Positions 1 through 5,587 are shown, counted from the stretch's first letter. The stretch: 5,587 bases of DNA from an uncultured Clostridia bacterium (GCA_944388635.1 CALXJN010000088.1:1-5587), one strand, 5' to 3'. Numbers and translations are program-made. Notes: generated by a model from the letters alone, not told the origin.

Positions 1-191
1 TATTCTCCGTTAAATGCTTCTTCAACTATTTGTTTTACATCATCAATATTTGATGTTTCCTTCATGTATACATTTAAAGTCGTATATCCACCAAATTCTA
101 GACTCCTATTAAATTTAAGCATAAATGCCATTACTAATCCGACTATTATAATTATTAAAGCTATTCCAAAAACTATTAGTTTTTTCTTCAT
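1..191 (-). CDS. secF: SecF-like protein translocase subunit, N-terminal part (runs off left edge)
   Basis: SecF partners SecD in the membrane and uses the proton gradient to help the Sec channel release exported proteins. About 63 residues are visible. The protein begins MKKKLIVFGIALIIII, a single transmembrane helix at about residues 4-24. It is followed by SLEFGGYTTLNVYM, which lines up without gaps with the SecF signature GIDFTGGT-L-V-F, and then by a helix-forming stretch (DDVKQIVEEAF) as expected at the start of the first extracytoplasmic domain. The ATG at 191-189 lies 28 bases after the secD-like stop, with AAAGGA 13 bases upstream. Position directly after a SecD-like gene is the strongest support. 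The signature is degenerate (Glu for Asp, Gly pair shifted by one), so this is a divergent member. The conserved C-terminal membrane half lies outside the window. Confidence 0.75.
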   Translation of the reverse strand, partial: MKKKLIVFGIALIIIIVGLVMAFMLKFNRSLEFGGYTTLNVYMKETSNIDDVKQIVEEAFNGE

Positions 192-219
192 TTTTTTATT
201 TCATTCCTTTCTAAAGTCC

Positions 220-1611
220 TTATTTTTTAGTAATCTCATATTTTGTAATAAGCATACCTCTCATAAGTAACAAATTTGCAATAACTAAACTTATAATTCC
301 ATAAAATAATGTCATACCAATTGAAAATACTTGTACTTCAGGCATAAATGTAAATACAACAGCAATTACTAAAAGTGTTATAATTATGTCAAGTTTTTGT
401 AAATATGTTCCATAAGTTGTGTACTTAACATTTTCCAAAGTTTTATTTTCTTTGATACTTTCTAATATTTTTTTCATAAAATATGCATCAAATAATATAA
501 GTACTAATATTGCTGCCATTCCTCCGAGTGATATTTTTGTTGATGTGTATCTTATCATTAATAAAAGCATTGCCATTGCAGCAATAAATGAAATACTAGA
601 AAATAATCCATCTATTCTAAATCTAATTATTAAATATATAATGATTATTAATGATATTGCACCTATAGCTCCAATTATTATATATAATGTATCCATGCTT
701 ATATTGCTTGAAAAATATTCTGTTGATTCTATTTTATATGTCAAAGGCATTTCGTCATTATTTAAAAGCATTGTATATACTTCTGCTTGTGTTGAATATT
801 GATAGATAGTATTATCATCAGTTCCTGTTCCAACAGCGATTGTAAGTTCTCCATTTGTCATTACTTCTGCAAAATATGATGTTAAAAATTCTGTTCCTTC
901 AATTGACATTGTAACTTGTTTTTGCTCAGTATTGCTTGAATCTTCTCCTTCATCACCTTCGGCATTTTCTTCTACTTTTAAATAATTTCTACTAACTTCT
1001 TCTAACTTTTTAGCACCTTTATCATTAAATTTTATGTCTAGATATATAATAACTGCACCTGTTTCGCTATTTCCATAAACAACTGAAACATTTTTAATAT
1101 CAGACCTATCTAATAAAAGTGTTCCGTCTTCTGAATCTGTTATTGAGAAATCTCCTTTTGCGAGTAAGTATTGTAAAAGCGTATCTGTTATTACATTATC
1201 ATCAAGTTCTACTACCATATCTCCTGTATTTTCATTTAATCTAATATTGTAGTATTCTACTCCTAAATCATTTAATCTTCCCTCTAATATTTTCTTAGAT
1301 TTTTCATAGTTTTCGATTTTTAGATTTTCTTCTGCATTAATTTTTACATTTTCTTTTGTATATTCTTCTTCGTTGGCATCTTCTGGTATTTCTTCTACTT
1401 CTTTACCATTTTTATCATATATCTTTTCTTCTTCGCCGTCATCAACTTTAAAATATGTTATTCTTTTCCCTGTAAGCTCTGAAGAAAGCTCATAATCTGG
1501 TAATGTGCTTTTGTATGAAAACACTCCTTTTGAGTATACTCCTACAAAGCCAACTAAGCTAATTAGTAAAATTATTAATACTATTAATGCAATCTTTAAT
1601 TTTCTTTCCAA
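220..1611 (-). CDS. secD: Divergent SecD-like protein translocase subunit
   Basis: SecD is the larger half of the SecDF motor that assists protein export through SecYEG. The 463-residue protein has one N-terminal transmembrane helix (about 8-27), a large extracytoplasmic region (about 28-308) and five C-terminal helices (about 309-329, 335-354, 359-378, 408-424, 429-450), which is the SecD topology. Recognisable family segments are KKILEGRLNDLGVEYYNIRL (107-126; SecD has I-RI-LGV), NNDEMPLTYKI (284-294; SecD has RSGALPVPLKV) and FRIDGLFSSI (331-340; SecD has YR-pGllA). ISLGGMAAILVLILFDAYFM (360-379) matches the SecD helix LTLPGIAG...GMAVDANV and keeps the Asp (D375) implicated in proton flow. 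The usual DLQGG-type motif after the first helix is lost (ELSSELTGKR at 41-50). Acidic, low-complexity stretches occur at 57-100 and 212-230. The start is TTG at 1611-1609, because an in-frame TGA lies two codons upstream; AAAGGA precedes it by 12 bases. It starts 21 bases after the HD gene. Confidence 0.85.
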   Translation of the reverse strand: MERKLKIALIVLIILLISLVGFVGVYSKGVFSYKSTLPDYELSSELTGKRITYFKVDDGEEEKIYDKNGKEVEEIPEDANEEEYTKENVKINAEENLKIENYEKSKKILEGRLNDLGVEYYNIRLNENTGDMVVELDDNVITDTLLQYLLAKGDFSITDSEDGTLLLDRSDIKNVSVVYGNSETGAVIIYLDIKFNDKGAKKLEEVSRNYLKVEENAEGDEGEDSSNTEQKQVTMSIEGTEFLTSYFAEVMTNGELTIAVGTGTDDNTIYQYSTQAEVYTMLLNNDEMPLTYKIESTEYFSSNISMDTLYIIIGAIGAISLIIIIYLIIRFRIDGLFSSISFIAAMAMLLLMIRYTSTKISLGGMAAILVLILFDAYFMKKILESIKENKTLENVKYTTYGTYLQKLDIIITLLVIAVVFTFMPEVQVFSIGMTLFYGIISLVIANLLLMRGMLITKYEITKK

Positions 1612-1632
1612 TTTGTATCACTTTCCTTTCTT

Positions 1633-2292
1633 TTATAATAATTTAGTTCCATTTATTACTAATTCAAACCACACATTTAAATATTTAGCAGCATATTTAC
1701 TCATAACTGTTCTATCAATAAATATTTCGAAATAATCTATTACTGGGCAAAGCTCTGTATCTATTTGAATGTCTAAAGTTATTCTTCTTTCTTCTTTGTT
1801 AATTACAAGTTTTGCATCTGTAACAGCATAATTTACTTTATCATGTTTGTCAAATGTGGCCATTGTTTTGTTTGTAACCCTGTCTCTATGCACATCAGAT
1901 TTATCTGCAAGGATAAGGGCTGCCGATATATCACTTACAGCTGTTCCTGTTTCTTCATCGTGGTTACCAATTGCCATCATTATTTCTGTTCTACTTGTCA
2001 CATCCATTCCCATATCTTTGAGTATGTTGTATGCAAGTAATGCTCCATAATGTGCATGGTCTTTTCTATTTACACAATTTCCTATATCGTGCAAATAACC
2101 TGCTATTTCTGCAAGCATTATTCTGTCTTCTGGATAACCTAGTTCTCTTAAAATTTCTCCTGCTCTTATTGAGACAATACCAACATGTCTTTGAGAATGT
2201 TCTGTATATCCAAGTTCATTTAATTGTTTTTGAGCTCCTTGCACTAGAGCTTGAACTTCTTCATTATTTTTAACATCATCGAGTGTTATCAT
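1633..2292 (-). CDS. HD-domain phosphohydrolase
   Basis: This is a soluble 219-residue metal-dependent phosphohydrolase of the HD superfamily, whose members hydrolyse nucleotides or other phosphoesters; the substrate is unknown. The metal-binding set is visible in order: H36 (EHSQRHVGIV), the H68-D69 pair (GYLHDIGN), further histidines H79 and H81, H111 (IGNHDEETG) and D130 (LILADKSDVHRDRV). The active site therefore looks intact. The C-terminal part (about 140-219) has a beta-rich look (RRITLDIQIDT) and ends FELVINGTKLL, a tail I recall from clostridial members of this family. In clostridia a gene of this type commonly sits directly upstream of secD and secF, as here. The ATG at 2292-2290 gives the natural family start (MITLDDVKNN). 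Its Shine-Dalgarno, AAGGAAGGA, is unusually far away (14 bases). It is probably the first gene of the operon, since a terminator and a possible promoter precede it. Confidence 0.9.
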   Translation of the reverse strand: MITLDDVKNNEEVQALVQGAQKQLNELGYTEHSQRHVGIVSIRAGEILRELGYPEDRIMLAEIAGYLHDIGNCVNRKDHAHYGALLAYNILKDMGMDVTSRTEIMMAIGNHDEETGTAVSDISAALILADKSDVHRDRVTNKTMATFDKHDKVNYAVTDAKLVINKEERRITLDIQIDTELCPVIDYFEIFIDRTVMSKYAAKYLNVWFELVINGTKLL

Positions 2293-2351
2293 ATATTCAA
2301 AATCATTCCTTCCTTAGTAAAATACTTTAATTTAGCCTATGTCTTATAAAT

Positions 2352-2378
2352 TTTATAATAAATTATAAAAAAATTCAA
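2352..2378 (-). promoter_or_regulatory. Possible promoter of the HD-secD-secF operon
   Basis: On the minus strand TTGAAT (2378-2373) is followed 15 bases later by TATAAA (2357-2352). It lies between the greA terminator and the HD gene start, where an operon promoter is needed. The spacing is shorter than the ideal 17, and the whole stretch is so AT-rich that other -10 boxes (for example TATAAT at 2367-2362) are possible. The exact boxes are therefore uncertain, although a promoter in 2300-2390 is likely. Confidence 0.4.
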
Positions 2379-2387
2379 CACATATTT

Positions 2388-2426
2388 AAAAAAATAAAAA
2401 AATTCTCTAGATTTAACTAGAGAATT
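2388..2426 (-). terminator. Intrinsic terminator of greA
   Basis: A perfect 10-base inverted repeat (AATTCTCTAG at 2401-2410 and CTAGAGAATT at 2417-2426) encloses a six-base loop. On the minus strand it is followed at once by TTTTTATTTTTTT (2400-2388). It begins 14 bases after the greA stop codon. Stem plus U-tract in this orientation is a standard rho-independent terminator. On the plus strand the following bases are only weakly T-rich, so action in that direction is doubtful. Confidence 0.88.
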
Positions 2427-2440
2427 ATATATATTTTTAC

Positions 2441-2923
2441 CTATTTAGCGATTGATATACCTAATACTTTGTATTTTGCTATACCGTCTGGTATATGAAC
2501 TTCTACAACTTGGTTCTTTTTAGCACCAATTAAAGCTAAACCAATTGGAGATTCATTAGATATTTTATTTTGTGACAAGTCTACTTCTGTTGAACCAACT
2601 ATTGTGTATTCATAGTCCTCATCAAACTCTAAATCTCTTATTTTAACAGTATTTCCTACTTGAACTGTATTTGTATCTATTTCGGCTTCATTGATAATTT
2701 TTGCATATCTTAATTTGTTCTCAAGATCTGCTATTTTTATTTCATTTTGAGCTTGCGCATTTTTAGCTTCATCATATTCAGAGTTTTCTGATAAGTCTCC
2801 AAATCCTAAAGCAACTTTTATTCTTTCTGCAATCTCACTTCTTTTTTCTGTTTTTAAATACTCCAATTCTTTCTCTATTTTATCATAACCTTCTTGTGTC
2901 AATATTATTTCTTTATTTTCCAT
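2441..2923 (-). CDS. greA: Transcription elongation factor GreA
   Basis: GreA binds stalled, backtracked RNA polymerase, inserts its coiled coil into the secondary channel and stimulates cleavage of the 3' end of the transcript so that elongation can resume. The 160-residue length is normal for the family. The N-terminal coiled coil (about 1-77) opens with ILTQEGYDKIEKELEYLK. It carries the tip motif GDLSENSEYDEAK (42-54), with the acidic pair D43 and E46 that coordinates the catalytic metal. The C-terminal FKBP-like domain (about 84-158) includes VGNTVKIRDL, ESPIGLALIGAKKNQVVEV and a final KYKVLGI strand. The ATG at 2923-2921 is fixed by a perfect AGGAGG (2936-2931) seven bases upstream. It has its own promoter and terminator, so it is probably transcribed mainly as a single gene. 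Readthrough from the gene upstream is possible, because I see no terminator there. Confidence 0.97.
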   Translation of the reverse strand: MENKEIILTQEGYDKIEKELEYLKTEKRSEIAERIKVALGFGDLSENSEYDEAKNAQAQNEIKIADLENKLRYAKIINEAEIDTNTVQVGNTVKIRDLEFDEDYEYTIVGSTEVDLSQNKISNESPIGLALIGAKKNQVVEVHIPDGIAKYKVLGISIAK

Positions 2924-2968
2924 TTCGTTACCTCCTAAAAAGTGAACTAAATTAACTAATTATCTAAT

Positions 2969-2997
2969 ATATTACGCTAATATTTTTGGTTTGTCAA
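2969..2997 (-). promoter_or_regulatory. Promoter of greA (sigma-A type)
   Basis: A perfect -35 box TTGACA (2997-2992) is followed by a 17-base spacer and TAATAT (2974-2969), which matches four of six positions of the -10 consensus. This gives a 5' leader of roughly 40 bases before the greA ATG. The -35 box overlaps the TGA stop of the upstream unknown gene (2996-2994). A short dyad, ATATTA-CGC-TAATAT (2969-2983), covers the -10 box and the adjacent spacer. Confidence 0.7.
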
Positions 2998-3773
2998 GAA
3001 CTTTTTAAATAATATTTCCCGTTGTCTTGTATAAGCCCTACAAGTCTTACATTATCACGTTTTAATTGATTTTGAATATTTAATAAAGTATCTCTTCTAT
3101 AAATATAGCTTTCATAAATTATATTTTTTTCATAATCATTTTCTTCTGTAAACTCTTCGAAATTGCCTTTTTCATAATCAATTTCATAATCATCTATATT
3201 AATACCCGAAAAATTTTTTAAAGTTATTTTTCCTTGCAAATTTATTATAATTCCTTCTGCTTTTATGTAATATTCATTTAGTTCTTCTTCACTATAATCA
3301 AAATTAATTATAATGTCCGTATTTAATAAGCTCTTCCTTTTATTATTAGTTATTTGCATAGCTATTCCATATTCAAAATAGAGCTCTTCTTCAAGATAAT
3401 CAAAATCATTTACATGATTACTAATTATTTTTAATGTCTTTACACTTTTTGCAATTTCTGAAATTTGGCCGATTACTATATCATCTTTTGAATTAATTAA
3501 AATCGCTACATTTTGCGTTTCTGGTATTTTGCCTTTAACTTTACAAACATATTCTATAATATTATATAATAAAAATTTAAAAAGCCATTTCCCGTCTAGC
3601 TTTTTCAAGCCAAACTCTTCTATATTAGCATTTAAAATTTCATTTTTCATTAAATTTTTGCTAAGTGCAATTACTATATCTTCTTTTCTATTTATCTTAT
3701 ATAGTTTTTTTGCAATTTTTCTCGCTTTTCTTTTATTTATATCATCATCTATATTTACATATACTGTTTTCAA
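2994..3773 (-). CDS. Conserved-looking protein of unknown function with a possible Rossmann-like core
   Basis: I do not recognise this protein by name. From the TTG start it has 259 residues, is rich in Ile, Lys, Glu and Asn, and has no signal peptide or transmembrane helix, so it is probably cytoplasmic. The N-terminal part (about 1-80) is basic and helical. A central region alternates hydrophobic strands and helices: VAILINS (89-95), LKIIS (114-118), GIAMQITNN (136-144), TDIIINFD (152-159) and GIIINL (174-179). This suggests a three-layer, Rossmann-like fold, but no glycine-rich nucleotide loop is visible, so cofactor binding is unsupported. An acidic stretch at about 195-215 precedes a basic C-terminus. 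Start choice: TTG at 3773-3771 has AGGTGAT six bases upstream, and the protein then begins MKTVYVNIDDD. An in-frame ATG at 3794-3792 would add seven residues, but it has no ribosome site and lies inside a hairpin. It follows aspS by 53 bases and may be co-transcribed with it. Confidence 0.8.
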   Translation of the reverse strand: MKTVYVNIDDDINKRKARKIAKKLYKINRKEDIVIALSKNLMKNEILNANIEEFGLKKLDGKWLFKFLLYNIIEYVCKVKGKIPETQNVAILINSKDDIVIGQISEIAKSVKTLKIISNHVNDFDYLEEELYFEYGIAMQITNNKRKSLLNTDIIINFDYSEEELNEYYIKAEGIIINLQGKITLKNFSGINIDDYEIDYEKGNFEEFTEENDYEKNIIYESYIYRRDTLLNIQNQLKRDNVRLVGLIQDNGKYYLKSS

Positions 3774-3779
3774 AATATC

Positions 3780-3786
3780 ATCACCT
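3780..3786 (-). promoter_or_regulatory. Ribosome binding site that decides the TTG start of the unknown gene
   Basis: AGGTGAT (3786-3780) lies six bases before TTG at 3773-3771. No comparable site precedes the in-frame ATG at 3794, whose upstream bases are AT-only for over 20 positions. The first four bases (AGGT) are the end of the 3' arm of the hairpin at 3783-3820, so the site is partly masked when the RNA folds. Confidence 0.65.
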
Positions 3787-3820
3787 GAATACATTTTATT
3801 TAGATAAAATATATTCAGGT
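3783..3820 (-). promoter_or_regulatory. Intergenic hairpin masking the ribosome site downstream of aspS
   Basis: A 38-base inverted repeat. The outer nine-base arms ACCTGAATA (3783-3791) and TATTCAGGT (3812-3820) and the inner seven-base arms ATTTTAT (3793-3799) and ATAAAAT (3804-3810) pair perfectly, separated by one mismatch and closed by a four-base loop. In the minus-strand RNA it starts seven bases after the aspS stop, and its 3' arm contains the AGGT of the next gene's Shine-Dalgarno. No T-tract follows on the minus strand (GATGATATTTTG), so it does not look like an intrinsic terminator. An RNA-folding control of translation, or an mRNA 3'-end stabiliser for aspS, is more likely. Confidence 0.65.
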
Positions 3821-3826
3821 GTTATA

Positions 3827-5587
3827 CTATTTATTCTTAATATCTAATTTTATATGTACATCCCTTAGTTGCTCATCAGTAACTACTCCTGGTGAACCCA
3901 TTAATAAGTCTTGAGCCTTGCTATTCATTGGGAATGCGATTACACTTCTTATATTTGGTTCATCGGCTAGAAGCATTATCATTCTATCTACACCTGGTGC
4001 AATACCTGCATGAGGTGGTGCGCCATAGTGGAAAGCATTAAATAATGCTTCGAATTTCTCTTCAATTACTTCTTTCGAATATCCAGCAATATCAAACGCT
4101 TTTATCATGAGTTCTGGATCATGGTTTCTTACAGCTCCTGATGAAAGTTCAATTCCATTGCATACTATATCATATTGATAAGCAAGAATTTCTAATGGAT
4201 TTTTATTTTTTAATGCTTCCATTCCGCCTTGTGGCATAGAAAATGGGTTATGGCTAAATTCAATTTTGCCTTCGTCATTTAATTCATACATAGGGAAATC
4301 AATTATCCAGCAAAATCTAAATACATCTTTTTCAATTAAATCTAGTCTTTTTCCTAATTCTTTTCTCACTTCTCCTGCAATATTTGAAACAACATTTTCT
4401 TTATCTGCTATAAAGAAAATTGCAGAATTTGGCTTTGCTCCTGTTTTTTCAAGTAAAGCATTCTTATGCTCTTCATCTATAAATTTTGCAATAGAACCTT
4501 GTAATGTACCGTCTTCATGAACTTTAACCCAAGCAAGTCCTTTTGCTCCGCATTCTTCAGATGTTGCAAATTCAATCATTTCATCAAAAAATCTTCTAGG
4601 CTTATCTTGCATATTATCTGTAACTATAACTCTTACACTCTTATCTTTAAAAGCATTAAATCCTGAATCTTTAAATATTTCTGTTACATCTTGTATTAAA
4701 AGTGGATTTCTTAAATCTGGTTTATCAGAGCCATATTTAAGCATTGCATCTTTGTATGTTATTCTTGGGAATGGGTGCTCTGCAACTTTTTTATTTGAAA
4801 ATTTGACAAATGTCTCATACATTACTTGTTCCATAACTTCAAATACATCTTCTTGTGTTGCAAAAGCCATTTCCATATCTAATTGGTAAAATTCTCCAGG
4901 CGCTCTGTCTGCTCTTGCGTCTTCGTCTCTAAAGCAAGGCGCTATTTGGAAATATTTATCTATTCCTGAAACCATAAGCAATTGTTTAAATTGTTGTGGA
5001 GCTTGTGGAAGTGCGTAAAATTTGCCTGGGTGAACACGGCTTGGTACTAAATAATCTCTTGCACCTTCTGGAGATGAAGTAGTAAGAATTGGAGTTTGTA
5101 CTTCTGTAAATCCTCTTTTAATCATCTGCTCTCTTAAAAATTGTAGTATTTTTGCTCTTAGTAATATATTTTCTTTTAGCTTTTCATTTCTTAAATCTAA
5201 AAATCTATATTGTAGTCTTAAATCTTCTCTTGCCTCTATTTCTGAATTAATCTCAAAAGGTAATGGTTTTAATCTCTTGCCTAAAACTTCAATTTTTTCA
5301 ATTTCGACTTCGATTTCTCCTGTTGGCATATCTTTGTTTATTGCCGTTTCTCCTCTTGACCTAACTTTTCCCTCTACTGAAATTGTAGATTCTGTCATTA
5401 TATGAGAAACTTCTTCAACTAAATTACTATCTCCTGACGTTACAGCTTGAGTTATACCATATTGGTCTCTTATATCTATAAAAACTAATCCTCCTAAATT
5501 TCTTATAGATTGAACCCAACCTGCAATTTTAACTATTTGTCCGATATTTTCTTTTCTTAACTCTCCACAATTATGTGTCCTGTACTC
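3827..5587 (-). CDS. aspS: Aspartate--tRNA ligase (AspRS), 5' end beyond the right edge
   Basis: This cytoplasmic class II synthetase activates aspartate with ATP and loads it onto tRNA-Asp. The frame stays open to the window edge, giving 586 visible residues. The fragment begins EYRTHNCGELR, the normal start region, so only a few residues are missing; the internal ATG at 5398 is not the start. Fragment numbering: N-terminal OB-fold for anticodon binding at about 1-110 (GWVQSIRNLGGLVFIDIRD); motif 1 near 160-175 (GFTEVQTPILTTSSPEG); motif 2 at 219-242 (FRDEDARADRAPGEFYQLD); the bacterial GAD insertion at about 295-415; the NGIELSSGAVRNHD aspartate/ATP region at 477-490; motif 3 at 522-540 (GAPPHAGIAPGVDR). 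All catalytic motifs are intact and the length matches bacterial AspRS (about 590). Several motifs are of the alphaproteobacterial type rather than the usual Firmicute type (see findings). The stop TAA is at 3829-3827, followed by a hairpin and the unknown gene. Confidence 0.97.
   Translation of the reverse strand, partial: EYRTHNCGELRKENIGQIVKIAGWVQSIRNLGGLVFIDIRDQYGITQAVTSGDSNLVEEVSHIMTESTISVEGKVRSRGETAINKDMPTGEIEVEIEKIEVLGKRLKPLPFEINSEIEAREDLRLQYRFLDLRNEKLKENILLRAKILQFLREQMIKRGFTEVQTPILTTSSPEGARDYLVPSRVHPGKFYALPQAPQQFKQLLMVSGIDKYFQIAPCFRDEDARADRAPGEFYQLDMEMAFATQEDVFEVMEQVMYETFVKFSNKKVAEHPFPRITYKDAMLKYGSDKPDLRNPLLIQDVTEIFKDSGFNAFKDKSVRVIVTDNMQDKPRRFFDEMIEFATSEECGAKGLAWVKVHEDGTLQGSIAKFIDEEHKNALLEKTGAKPNSAIFFIADKENVVSNIAGEVRKELGKRLDLIEKDVFRFCWIIDFPMYELNDEGKIEFSHNPFSMPQGGMEALKNKNPLEILAYQYDIVCNGIELSSGAVRNHDPELMIKAFDIAGYSKEVIEEKFEALFNAFHYGAPPHAGIAPGVDRMIMLLADEPNIRSVIAFPMNSKAQDLLMGSPGVVTDEQLRDVHIKLDIKNK

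Noticed and set aside
64..270. Plus-strand open frames antisense to the genes (64-270, 419-802, 1505-1735, 1843-2050, 2031-2273, 3529-3847, 4266-4520)
   Set aside because: All lie opposite well-supported minus-strand genes, have no ribosome sites that I can see, and encode low-complexity Ile/Phe/Leu/Ser-rich peptides typical of the complement of AT-rich genes.
2285..2304. Five-codon leader peptide (MILNI) before the HD gene as a real gene
   Set aside because: Its ATG directly abuts the GGA core, too close for normal initiation, and nothing in its composition suggests attenuation. It is mentioned only as a possibility.
2293..2440. Riboswitch or small RNA in the greA-HD gap
   Set aside because: Apart from the greA terminator and promoter-like boxes, the gap is simple A/T sequence with no further stable stem or recognisable riboswitch core.
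3774..3794. ATG at 3794 as start of the unknown gene
   Set aside because: It has no Shine-Dalgarno and sits inside the hairpin stem. The TTG at 3773 has AGGTGAT at ideal spacing.
3783..3820. Hairpin after aspS as an ordinary terminator
   Set aside because: The stem is AT-rich and no T-tract follows on the minus strand. Its 3' arm overlaps the next gene's ribosome site.
5396..5398. ATG at 5398 as the start of AspRS
   Set aside because: The frame continues upstream to the window edge and encodes the conserved N-terminal OB-fold (GWVQSIRNLGGLVFIDIRD), so this is an internal Met.
1..5587. Mobile element, CRISPR array, tRNA, defence or biosynthetic system
   Set aside because: No transposase or phage gene, no spaced direct repeats and no tRNA-like cloverleaf were seen. 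All genes but one are housekeeping types with consistent orientation and composition.

Overview
The window is a very AT-rich stretch in which every supported gene is on the minus strand, so the biology reads from right (5587) to left (1). Standard bacterial code fits: TGG encodes Trp, and TAA and TGA serve as stops. Low GC, AGGAGG-type ribosome sites, a TTG start on the SecD-like gene (and probably on the unknown gene), and the order HD-domain protein, secD, secF all suggest a low-GC Firmicute, most likely a clostridial lineage. Species cannot be told from this window.

Layout in transcription order. (1) 5587-3827: aspS, aspartyl-tRNA synthetase, complete except for the first few codons beyond the right edge. 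(2) 3820-3783: a long, nearly perfect inverted repeat just after the aspS stop. It folds over the ribosome site of the next gene. (3) 3773-2994: a protein of unknown function with an alternating strand/helix core. (4) 2997-2969: a promoter with a perfect TTGACA box overlapping the stop of the unknown gene, driving greA (2923-2441), followed by a clear intrinsic terminator (2426-2388). (5) A probable promoter at 2378-2352, then an apparent three-gene operon: an HD-domain phosphohydrolase (2292-1633), a divergent SecD-like membrane protein (1611-220) and the start of a SecF-like protein (191-1, cut by the left edge). Intergenic gaps there are 21 and 28 bases.

The gene set is mostly housekeeping: tRNA charging, rescue of stalled RNA polymerase and protein export. 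I see no mobile element, CRISPR array, RNA gene or defence system. The points worth a second look are the hairpin that may couple translation of the unknown gene to aspS, an AspRS whose motifs resemble the alphaproteobacterial subgroup, and a SecD/SecF pair whose usual first-domain signature is badly eroded although the key transmembrane Asp of SecD is kept. No gene-free stretch exceeds 300 bases; the longest (2293-2440) holds the greA terminator and the next promoter.
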